This document shows, in pieces, positions 1-6,176 of a stretch of 6,182 bases of DNA. Source of the stretch: Propionibacteriaceae bacterium AM104-82 (GTDB lineage Bacteria > Actinomycetota > Actinomycetes > Propionibacteriales > Propionibacteriaceae); NCBI GenBank assembly GCA_027658995.1, contig JAQDQK010000042.1, positions 1 to 6,182 of the forward strand, read 5' to 3'. Position 1 is the first letter of the stretch. Each line of letters begins with the position of its first letter. Under the pieces are notes generated by a model. The model had not been told where the DNA came from. It did not search any database and worked only from the letters and a program-made list of their open reading frames with translations. A program made the position numbers and the translations under genes.

Positions 1-1
1 A

Positions 2-152
2 GACCTCACACCAGAGTTCTCTCCCCGCATAGAAGCGGCAGAGAACCTGAGGCGGTTCAGCCCTGTGGCATCTGGTGTGGCGCGGTGATGTTGTGGCCGA
101 TCTCGATGTCGTGTTGACCGACGAGACGTCATTGGCGGTGAGGCCGGAATGA
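2..152 (+). pseudogene. tnsA: C-terminal remnant of a TnsA-like transposase endonuclease subunit, apparently frameshifted
   Basis: TnsA is the endonuclease subunit that, with TnsB, makes the 5'-strand cuts in heteromeric Tn7-like transposases. Codons 51-152 read GGSALWHLVWRGDVVADL and then about 15 more residues to a TGA at 150-152. The LWHLxWRGxxxxDL pattern resembles the C-terminal end of actinobacterial TnsA-like proteins as I remember them. This frame is closed by stops at 30-32 and 48-50. The adjacent frame is open from base 2 to a TGA at 86-88 and encodes a plausible helix (TPEFSPRIEAAENLRRF). A single-base shift somewhere in 51-85 would join the two. The TGA overlaps the tnsB ATG as ATGA, as expected for a tnsA-tnsB operon. 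The nuclease domain lies outside the window, so identity rests on the C-terminus and on context. It could be a real inactivating frameshift, recoding or a sequencing error. Confidence 0.5.
138..148 (+). promoter_or_regulatory. Ribosome binding site of tnsB
   Basis: A GTGAGG purine-rich stretch (138-143) ends 5 bases before the ATG at 149. Together with the ATGA overlap with the upstream stop, it supports this start and translational coupling to the tnsA-like frame. Confidence 0.6.
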
Positions 153-2191
153 GCCCTCAGCATAGGCGGGTGCGTCTTGAGGTCGGCGCTACGGTGTTGA
201 CGAATCGGGGCCGTGTGATCGTGTCGGCGGTGCAGCCGCATGGGGTGCTTGTTTCGTCCGGCGAAGACAAGCCGAGCTATCTGTCGTTTGCGGAGTTGGT
301 GGTCCAGGAGCCGGCGGAGGGCGGTGGGGCTGTTCATCGGTCGCTGTATCCGTGGTGGGACGGGATTGGTGCCGAGGCGCGGAAGGAGTCGTTATGGCGC
401 CAAGAGGTGGTGTTGGAGATCCTCACGGGGTTCCGGTCTGGCACTGCCGCGCTACGGCGTGAGGGGGAACCGTTTCGGCCTTTCGGTACATCGTTTGGGG
501 TGTCGGAGGCGCAGCGCCGACTTGCGATGATGGCGCGGATTCAGGGTGAGGGGCGACCCGTTTCGTCGGTTACTTTGCACAACTGGATCCGGGCGTGGGA
601 GGCGGACGGTCTCCGTGGTTTGGTTGACGGTCGCAAGACGAAGTCCGTCCAAGACTTCGACCAGCTCGACGTACGGTTCAGGACGATGGTGGAGCAGGAG
701 TTGTCGCGTTTCGACGGGAACGTGTCCGCCGTGAGCGTGAGTGAGAACCGTCGGCGGATCTGGGCCCGGATGGCGGAAGAGGGGGTCCCTCGCTCGGTTG
801 TGCCGCAGCGGTTGGGGGATGAGTACATCAAGTTCATGCAGCAGAAGCTGGGGCGCACTCCGCGTGCCCATAAGAGTGCTCTGGTGCGGCGGCGTTCGGG
901 GCACGGCTCGTCGGAGCTGCTTCATCCGTCGCATGTGTGTATGGATGTGACTCGTGCCGATGTGTTGGTGATGGATGAGCATGGCCAGCGGGCTACGTCG
1001 GTGGAGATCATCACTGTGCTGAGTGTCTCAACGCGTGTGGTGTTGGCGTTGAGGGTGGTGCCGCGGTCAGCGACGGCGGTGGAGGCGGCGTTGGCGATGT
1101 ATGACGTGATGCGCCCGTTCTCGATGAAGGTCGAGGGCACCAGTGTGGATGACTGGCGTTGGGCGGGGTTGCCGAGTTCGTTGCGTCTTCCGCCGCAGTA
1201 TTCGAATCAGGCATCGGATCTGCAGGGCGAGCATTGGGTGCCGGGGTTACGTCCGACGTCGGTGCGCACCGATCACGGCGCGAACTTCATGTCGGGTCAA
1301 TTCCTCTCGGTGCTGCACGAGTTCGGGGTGGGTCTGTTGCCGTCGCGTGTGGGAGCCCCGACCGACAACGCGTTGGTGGAGCGGTGGCACGAGACGCTGC
1401 AACGCGGGCTGCAGCAGTTGCCCGGTTACAAGGGCCGCAACGCTCAGCAGCGCGGAATCTCGGTGGCCAGCGAGAAGCTGTTGAGCCCGCGACAGCTGGA
1501 ACAGTTCCTGCAACGATTCATCGCCCTGGACTACCACCGTTCGTACCACGAGGGTCTGGTGATGCCGGGGCTGGAGCGGGGCAGGTTCACCCCGTTGGAG
1601 TTCTTCGACGCGATGATGGAGATCACCGGGGTGATCGAGGTTCCCCAGCATCCGGACCTGATCTACCAGTTCCTGCCGAAGGTGTGGTTGACGCCGAACG
1701 GGGCCGGTGTTGAGTACCGCAACCTCTCCTACGACGGGCCCGCGCTGCGGGGGTTTCGTCGAGTGGAGCCTGGCCGGTTCGAGAAGGACACCTCGAGGAT
1801 GCCGTTCCACTACGACTCCCGGGATATGTCGCGTCTCTGGTTCCGTGACCCCGATACCGATCGGATCAAGGAGATCAGGTGGCGTGGCGCGGCGTTGCTG
1901 GACATGCCGCTGACTGACCGATCGCTGGGCCGGGCACTGCAGCTGTTGAACTCTCGCGGGGGAAACCGTGCGTTGAATCGGCACTCGGCCACGACGCAGA
2001 TCCTGGATGCGCTGGGCGAATTGGCAGCCACGGTTCCATCGGAAACCGCGGCGGACCGGATGCGGTGGGCGAGCGCGCAGCGTGACCACGGTGAGGTCCG
2101 TGAGGCGCAGCCTTGGCCAGACAGTGTGCAGAAGGCCCCAGCCTTCGAACTTGACCTCGATGAGGTCTGGCCCGACTACACGGGTGGCTGA
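149..2191 (+). CDS. tnsB: TnsB/TniA-type DDE transposase (Mu transposase C-terminal family)
   Basis: This is the strand-transfer subunit: it binds the transposon ends and joins their 3' ends to the target through an RNase H-fold DDE site. Visible parts, in order, are: a small beta-rich N-terminal region with VGATVLTNRGRVIVSAV (about residues 12-28); a helix-turn-helix-like region (about 118-162, around VTLHNWIRAWEADGLRGL); and the integrase core. The likely catalytic residues are D266 (in CMDVT), D375 (in VRTDHGANF) and E411 (in NALVERWHETL). The spacing from D375 to E411 is the classic 35 intervening residues. A Mu-type C-terminal beta-barrel follows at about 505-580 (VEYRNLSYDG, FHYDSRDMSRLWF). 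The last 100 residues match nothing I recognise; in Tn7 the TnsB tail contacts TnsC, so the same role is plausible here. The 680-aa length fits the family, and all catalytic residues are present, so the protein looks intact. The first half is rich in G and T on the coding strand, unlike the tniQ genes. Confidence 0.96.
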   Translation: MSPQHRRVRLEVGATVLTNRGRVIVSAVQPHGVLVSSGEDKPSYLSFAELVVQEPAEGGGAVHRSLYPWWDGIGAEARKESLWRQEVVLEILTGFRSGTAALRREGEPFRPFGTSFGVSEAQRRLAMMARIQGEGRPVSSVTLHNWIRAWEADGLRGLVDGRKTKSVQDFDQLDVRFRTMVEQELSRFDGNVSAVSVSENRRRIWARMAEEGVPRSVVPQRLGDEYIKFMQQKLGRTPRAHKSALVRRRSGHGSSELLHPSHVCMDVTRADVLVMDEHGQRATSVEIITVLSVSTRVVLALRVVPRSATAVEAALAMYDVMRPFSMKVEGTSVDDWRWAGLPSSLRLPPQYSNQASDLQGEHWVPGLRPTSVRTDHGANFMSGQFLSVLHEFGVGLLPSRVGAPTDNALVERWHETLQRGLQQLPGYKGRNAQQRGISVASEKLLSPRQLEQFLQRFIALDYHRSYHEGLVMPGLERGRFTPLEFFDAMMEITGVIEVPQHPDLIYQFLPKVWLTPNGAGVEYRNLSYDGPALRGFRRVEPGRFEKDTSRMPFHYDSRDMSRLWFRDPDTDRIKEIRWRGAALLDMPLTDRSLGRALQLLNSRGGNRALNRHSATTQILDALGELAATVPSETAADRMRWASAQRDHGEVREAQPWPDSVQKAPAFELDLDEVWPDYTGG

Positions 2192-2197
2192 TCAGTC

Positions 2198-3235
2198 GTG
2201 GATGCGACGCTGTGGCACCAGTTGGCCACCGCAGCACGGCCGCTTCTGCCTCCCTGCCCAGAAGGGCTGCGCTCAAAGGATCCAGCTTTGCGGGAGGCCG
2301 CTATCGACCAACTCGAGAACGGCCTCCCCGCGGCGGTGCTGCCGCACCACGCCGCCGCCGTCTTGCGCCAAAGGCTCGATTCGTTGGTGCGCACCAACTC
2401 TGTTCGCCCGGCAGGGTCGAAAACGATCGGGGGCGTCACGGCACCCTTCGGGGCTGGCAAGAGCACGTGTGTGACCAACTGGGCCTACGCGTTCTATCGC
2501 AACGGGATCGCCGCCGTGGCTGATCCTGTCTATCCACAATGGGAACCTGAGGCGGGGCTCACGGCACGGCTCGTGCCGGTGGTCTACCTTTCCCTGATCA
2601 GCGCTGCGGGGCGCAAGGAACTCAACGCCCAGATCCTGACTTTCTTGGGCTACCCAGGAGAAGGCACCACCCGCGTCACAACCGGACGAGTCGCGACAGC
2701 GCTGCGGAGGCATGGCGTACAGGTCTTGATCGTCGACGACGTCCACATGCTCCGCCTCACGGAGAAATCATCACGCGAGGTGCTCGACTCTCTCAAGACC
2801 CTCAACGCTGAGCTCGGATTCGTCCACGGAACCGTCCTCCTGGTGGGCCCCACTCCGGAATCGTCCCCCGTTTTCGATGACCCCCAGATCCGGGCCCGGT
2901 TGCGTCTGTTCGACATCGATCCCTTCGAGATCACCTCGGTCGATGGCCGCCGCGAGTGGCAAGAGTTCCTCAAGGACTGCGAGCGCCTTCTGGCCAAGTA
3001 CCTCCCCAACATCACCCCTGGCGTACTCAGTTCGCAGCAGTCCACGTTCATCTGGTTTCGCTGCCAAGGGTTCATCGGAGATGCAGCCACCCTGTTGTCC
3101 GGCGCGCTGGTCTCAGCCCTGCGGAGAGGAGGGCGCAGCATCACCAGAGAGGACCTCATAGGGGTTCCACTGTCGGCCAGAGCCGATGACGCCCAAGCCG
3201 AGATAGAACGACGAGGAAGGCGCAAGAGCACATGA
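2198..3235 (+). CDS. tnsC: TnsC/TniB-type AAA+ ATPase, transposition regulator
   Basis: In Tn7-like elements this ATPase assembles on target DNA marked by TniQ/TnsD, recruits and activates the transposase, and contributes to target immunity. The Walker A motif is APFGAGKST at residues 82-90 (catalytic Lys88), with Ala where the first Gly is usual. Walker B is VLIVDDVHML, with Asp180 and Asp181. A hydrophobic strand ending in VLLVGPTP fits the sensor I strand, and the following IRARLRLFDIDPFE region contains candidate arginine-finger residues. The 345-aa length is normal for TniB/TnsC proteins. The start is GTG, 6 bases after the tnsB stop and without a clear Shine-Dalgarno sequence, so translation probably depends on ribosomes arriving from tnsB. 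An internal start cannot be excluded. The stop overlaps the next start as ATGA. No truncation is seen. Confidence 0.94.
   Translation: MDATLWHQLATAARPLLPPCPEGLRSKDPALREAAIDQLENGLPAAVLPHHAAAVLRQRLDSLVRTNSVRPAGSKTIGGVTAPFGAGKSTCVTNWAYAFYRNGIAAVADPVYPQWEPEAGLTARLVPVVYLSLISAAGRKELNAQILTFLGYPGEGTTRVTTGRVATALRRHGVQVLIVDDVHMLRLTEKSSREVLDSLKTLNAELGFVHGTVLLVGPTPESSPVFDDPQIRARLRLFDIDPFEITSVDGRREWQEFLKDCERLLAKYLPNITPGVLSSQQSTFIWFRCQGFIGDAATLLSGALVSALRRGGRSITREDLIGVPLSARADDAQAEIERRGRRKST
3213..3220 (+). promoter_or_regulatory. Ribosome binding site of the first tniQ
   Basis: GAGGAAGG lies inside the 3' end of tnsC, 11 bases before the ATG at 3232. With the ATGA overlap (3232-3235) it supports this start codon. 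Confidence 0.55.
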
Positions 3236-4695
3236 CGCAGCTCCCGATCGTCGTCCACCCCGTCGCCGGCGAAGCGCTCTGGTCATACGTGGCCCGCACC
3301 GAATCAATAAACCTGTTGCGACGCGGGACGCTATCCGTTCCTGTCCTGCCCACGACGCCGGACTGGCGCGACCTGTCCGCAGCAACAACACAAACCATTT
3401 CCACCCTGCAAGCCATGAGCTGGTCCGGGTACCCCGCCAGCATCGTCGGCCAAGGCAGATCGACCGGCTGGCGGCTCCGCAACGCCCGCTGGGGATGCCC
3501 CTGCTGTCTCGCGCCACAAGGAGTATGGCAACGCACGTGGGAACTGGCCTGCCTGCCGGTGTGCTTCACCTGCGGCACCGTGCTCGATGAACATCCGAGC
3601 CATCCCGCCCCACCACAACGCTCAGCTCACCTCAGACAGTTTCAATACATCCGGGGCATGACCGAGGCCTCCAGAACCAGCGCCAAAGCCCGAGCCCGAC
3701 TCGCCCGAATGCTGCGCGTGGCACGTCTCCTGGCAGTGACCAGCGAGCCCGATTGGCCGCTCGACACCTCGACGGCAATCGCGCAGCAACTCAACCAATG
3801 GGACTATCACCCGCCCAGCCAACCCGACGCGCTCGCCCACCTCATCCCGTACGTCGTCGAACTGGTCAGCGACCCCACGCGGGAGCGCGTCGTGGTGACC
3901 GAAGCGTGGCAACGGCTCGACCACCAGGAACACCCCATCGCTCGAAGCCTGCTGCCCAAACGCCCCTCCACTCGGCGCCGCTCAACGGTGAGAGCGCGAC
4001 CCTCTGCCCCACAGCGAACCCCGCGTGGCAAGGGACAACCCGCCGCAGGACTTCTCAAGCAACTGTGGGGATTCGACGCCGACCTCGTACCAGCTCTGGC
4101 TCCTGCCGGACATGGACGGCTCCTTCCCGATCAGCCTGAATGGGCGGCCGCGCAAGAGCGTGCTCTGGCGCTTCACATGCTGACCAATCCCCGCCTCGGA
4201 GGACTCCCCGGGTGGATTAGCCAAGCACAGCAGCACTTCCTCCTGCCTCGAACCCGCCCCGCTCCGTTCCTGGAGGTTCTCCAATCGGGAACAATCGAAG
4301 CCGAAGTCGAAACAACGCTGCTAGAAGCCGCCGCCACCTGTCATGAGCAAGGGATCAACTTCAGGCAACGCAGAGATCTCTTGGCCGGGCTTCGGCACGC
4401 GCCACGCATCCCGATCCCAGGACTCCCTCAACCACTCCTGCGCGGCTGGCTCTGGATCTACCTCACCCACGGACGGATAACCCCGACCGGACCGGCCTGG
4501 GTGCACATCGAAGACCCACTCCCGACGGCAGCAGTCATGGCACTCCAGGACTCGCTCACCTTGGAGCAGCGCCTCCAACTGGCTGAACACGCCGACAGCT
4601 TCTGGTCCGAACTCACCTCGTCCGACCTGGAATCCTTCATCACCAGCCAGAAGGCCACCAACCCCAAGGAAGCATCGCATGCCCGCCACGCATAG
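3232..4695 (+). CDS. tniQ: TniQ-family target-selection protein, long form
   Basis: TniQ/TnsD proteins choose the insertion site and recruit the TnsC ATPase. The N-terminal TniQ signature is LPIVVHPVAGEALWSYVAR (residues 4-22). A zinc knuckle follows, with CPCC at 89-92 and CFTC at 111-114. The likely ligands are C89, C92, C111 and C114; the second pair is CxxC where many TniQ proteins have CxxH. Residues 243-268 form a basic, Pro/Ser/Thr/Arg-rich stretch (KRPSTRRRSTVRARP and on), probably a flexible linker and possibly a DNA contact. The remaining roughly 215 residues are helical-looking, with no domain I can name. At 487 aa it is nearer to TnsD length than to the minimal TniQ proteins of CRISPR-associated transposons, so a site-specific DNA-binding role is a reasonable inference, but no target can be read from the sequence. 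Its start overlaps the tnsC stop, and its end overlaps the second tniQ by 17 bases. Confidence 0.92.
   Translation: MTQLPIVVHPVAGEALWSYVARTESINLLRRGTLSVPVLPTTPDWRDLSAATTQTISTLQAMSWSGYPASIVGQGRSTGWRLRNARWGCPCCLAPQGVWQRTWELACLPVCFTCGTVLDEHPSHPAPPQRSAHLRQFQYIRGMTEASRTSAKARARLARMLRVARLLAVTSEPDWPLDTSTAIAQQLNQWDYHPPSQPDALAHLIPYVVELVSDPTRERVVVTEAWQRLDHQEHPIARSLLPKRPSTRRRSTVRARPSAPQRTPRGKGQPAAGLLKQLWGFDADLVPALAPAGHGRLLPDQPEWAAAQERALALHMLTNPRLGGLPGWISQAQQHFLLPRTRPAPFLEVLQSGTIEAEVETTLLEAAATCHEQGINFRQRRDLLAGLRHAPRIPIPGLPQPLLRGWLWIYLTHGRITPTGPAWVHIEDPLPTAAVMALQDSLTLEQRLQLAEHADSFWSELTSSDLESFITSQKATNPKEASHARHA
4666..4670 (+). promoter_or_regulatory. Ribosome binding site of the second tniQ
   Basis: AAGGA is placed 8 bases before the ATG at 4679, within the 3' end of the first tniQ. 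It supports the overlapping start. Confidence 0.6.
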
Positions 4696-5482
4696 CCTGC
4701 CTCCCGATTGGACGGCGCCCCTCGTCCCACATCCCGTTGCTGGGGAATCGTGGTCATCATTTCTGCAACGCCTCGCCCAACTCAACGCCGTGAATCTCGA
4801 CACGCTGTGCAGCGACATCGGGGTCCCCAACGACGACATCCTCACGCCGGACCAGATGGACAAAGCGGTCAGCCTCACCCGCCTTGGGCCGGGCGATGTC
4901 CTCGCCTTGACCCTGAACAGGTGGGCCGGAGGAGCCCTCCCCGGCCATCTGCGACAGACCACGACGGGTCAGGGACGGCCCTGGACCTGGGTGGGGCGGC
5001 GTACCCGGTGCTCACAGTGCTCGGTCAACGGTGCGCACCTGCTGATCTGGCGTCTTCCATGGATCACTGCGTGCACCAACCACCGCTGCTACCTAACCGC
5101 AGGCGAAGTAGAGCCTCAGCCAGCAGCGCCTGAACACCTACGACGGACCCACTACTTCCTGCGCCAAATCGGCCAAGCCAACCCGAGAAACTTCGCCATC
5201 TGGAGAGACGCCGTCACGCTCACCGTCGGCCTACGCCGAGTTCACGGAACCGTCTTGTCCACCGCAGATGCCCGCCAGCGGGCCAGCGTCTTGGAAGCAG
5301 CGGCGCCACTGGCGACCGCACCCACGCCCGAGAAGACGATGGATGTCCTGGCGGCGTGGTGCGCGCAACAGAACGTGCCCTACCTCTGGGATGCCCTGCG
5401 CAGCAAACTGCACAGCCGACCGATCATTGACGCAGCCGACGCTTTGGCCGCCCGAGCCTGGTACCGCCGGCACTCCGCCTAG
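4679..5482 (+). CDS. tniQ: TniQ-family protein, short form
   Basis: This is the second TniQ homologue, 267 aa. The N-terminal signature is LVPHPVAGESWSSFLQRLAQLN (part of residues 15-36), sharing the HPVAGE core with the preceding gene. The zinc knuckle is C111-x2-C114 and C132-x2-H135 (TACTNHRCYL), the more usual CxxC/CxxH form. After that there are only about 130 residues, lacking the long C-terminal part and basic linker of its neighbour. Family knowledge says short TniQ proteins act as adaptors between a target-recognition module and TnsC. Here it could partner with the long TniQ or serve a separate target pathway; the sequence does not decide which. It starts inside the preceding gene (17-base overlap) and is preceded by AAGGA. 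The stop lies in a CTAG shared with the convergent WhiB-like gene. The two tniQ genes probably arose by an old duplication, since similarity beyond the motifs is low. Confidence 0.9.
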   Translation: MPATHSLPPDWTAPLVPHPVAGESWSSFLQRLAQLNAVNLDTLCSDIGVPNDDILTPDQMDKAVSLTRLGPGDVLALTLNRWAGGALPGHLRQTTTGQGRPWTWVGRRTRCSQCSVNGAHLLIWRLPWITACTNHRCYLTAGEVEPQPAAPEHLRRTHYFLRQIGQANPRNFAIWRDAVTLTVGLRRVHGTVLSTADARQRASVLEAAAPLATAPTPEKTMDVLAAWCAQQNVPYLWDALRSKLHSRPIIDAADALAARAWYRRHSA

Positions 5483-5856
5483 CTGGCCAGCAATGCCCTC
5501 GGACGGGAATTGTTCCGCGTCGTGCCCGCGTCATACTCCGTGCCCCGCACCCACGAACTCCCCGCCGCCAACCCGGTATAGCGATCGACAGTTGCCCATT
5601 CCCGGCACTCCTCAACAACCGGGCACGCGGCACACAACTGCAGCGCAGGAGCAGCCGCAGTCGCCGCCGCGAGATTACTGGCGGCAGCAGCGTGGCCGAT
5701 CTCAGCGGCGTCCCATCCCGAACCCGGAAACGCGCAGTTGCCATTGGTCACCAACACCCCCGCCAACTCGGTGGCGCTCCGGAGACGGCGCTCACGGGCA
5801 GCCTTCTGCGCTCGCCACCGACGCCGGGCCTGCAGCGGACGACGCCGGGGGCTCAT
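5479..5856 (-). CDS. WhiB-like iron-sulfur transcriptional regulator
   Basis: WhiB-like proteins bind a [4Fe-4S] cluster through four cysteines and regulate transcription, often by contacting the housekeeping sigma factor and responding to redox state or nitric oxide. The 125-aa product has C41 (NGNCAFPGSG), C75, C78 and C84 (LCAACPVVEEC), a Cx33Cx2Cx5C pattern whose last three cysteines match the family exactly. The first gap is longer than usual and is filled by an Ala-rich stretch (56-71). The normal G[VI]WGG turn appears as TGLAAGSSW. The N-terminal 25 residues are strongly basic (RRR clusters), whereas most family members have the basic region at the C-terminus. ATG at 5856 is the only upstream ATG, because an in-frame stop lies at 5872-5874; no strong ribosome binding site is seen. 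It converges with tniQ and may be transposon cargo or a regulator of the element. Identity is fairly sure, function unknown. Confidence 0.8.
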   Translation of the reverse strand: MSPRRRPLQARRRWRAQKAARERRLRSATELAGVLVTNGNCAFPGSGWDAAEIGHAAAASNLAAATAAAPALQLCAACPVVEECREWATVDRYTGLAAGSSWVRGTEYDAGTTRNNSRPRALLAS

Positions 5857-5942
5857 CGCCTGACTCTCGGCTCACAGATGTCCATGCCAACAGCATCCCT
5901 GTAGGCGACGCGATCGCTCGGCGACGCTCTAGTCTGAACGGT

Positions 5943-5969
5943 ATTTTAAATAGACGGTCGTTTGTTCAA
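5943..5969 (-). promoter_or_regulatory. Possible promoter of the WhiB-like gene
   Basis: On the minus strand TTGAAC (5969-5964) and TAAAAT (5948-5943) are separated by 15 bases, shorter than the ideal 17. They sit in the only clearly AT-rich stretch of the flank, about 90 bases upstream of the ATG at 5856. The position is sensible, but the spacing makes it a weak prediction. Confidence 0.35.
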
Positions 5970-5978
5970 TCTTGATTG
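5967..5978. promoter_or_regulatory. 12-base palindrome, possible operator
   Basis: CAATC-TT-GATTG is an inverted repeat with perfect 5-base arms. It overlaps the outer part of the putative -35 element of the WhiB-like gene, a typical place for a regulator to bind. No protein can be assigned, and a palindrome this short can arise by chance. Confidence 0.25.
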
Positions 5979-6047
5979 TCACCCGCGAAATCGGCGTCAG
6001 GCCGGGCCCGGCGACCCACTCGATCTCATTGAACCCTCGCAGGCCAC

Positions 6048-6140
6048 ATGTCTCGTTATGAGGCTTGGGTTCGGGCTAGGAGGAGTGGGGCGCGCTTGCC
6101 GAAACGCGAGGTCTCCGGGAGGGCTGTCGATGCCGAGTGA
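6048..6140 (+). CDS. Possible small ORF ending in the terminal repeat
   Basis: ATG at 6048 opens 30 codons (MSRYEAWVRARRSGARLPKR, then EVSGRAVDAE) before a TGA at 6138-6140. The amphipathic, Arg-rich composition looks protein-like, but no family is recognised and no good ribosome binding site precedes it. The stop lies inside the first of the two 20-base edge repeats, so this may be the start of a longer gene cut off by insertion of a mobile-element end, or chance. Confidence 0.2.
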   Translation: MSRYEAWVRARRSGARLPKREVSGRAVDAE

Positions 6141-6176
6141 ATACTGACCCCGTGGCGCCGAGTGAATTTTGACCCC
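6132..6176. repeat. Two 20-base direct repeats, probable IS21-family end
   Basis: GCCGAGTGAATACTGACCCC (6132-6151) and GCCGAGTGAATTTTGACCCC (6157-6176) match at 18 of 20 bases and are 25 bases apart. Read on the minus strand they give GGGGTCA...TTCACTCGGC, the kind of tandem terminal repeat I associate with IS21-family (IstA/IstB) elements of Actinobacteria. The orientation implies that the terminus lies just beyond the window edge and the body to the left, yet no istA or istB is present. It would then be a solo end or remnant. The alternative is transposase-binding sites at the right end of the Tn7-like element. Confidence 0.6.

Noticed and set aside
1247..2089. Long open frame of 280 codons on the minus strand inside tnsB
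   Set aside because: It lies fully opposite the conserved DDE core and C-terminal domain of TnsB. Its product is Arg/Gln/Pro/His-rich without a family motif, typical of the reverse strand of a high-GC gene.
4321..4962. Minus-strand open frame of 213 codons across the junction of the two tniQ genes
   Set aside because: Both plus-strand genes have TniQ motifs and ribosome binding sites there; the minus-strand product shows no recognisable domain.
5952..5966. AGACGGTCGTTT as a TetR-type operator
   Set aside because: The inverted symmetry is imperfect and short, and no TetR-family gene is in the window.
5268..5975. Plus-strand open frame of 235 codons over the right side
   Set aside because: It overlaps the end of tniQ and the whole WhiB-like gene, and its product is Pro/Arg/Ser-rich with no motif. 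The minus-strand frame carries the WhiB cysteine signature.
5962..6147. Plus-strand open frame of 61 codons in the right flank
   Set aside because: It has no ribosome binding site or recognisable motif and runs through the palindrome and into the terminal repeat.
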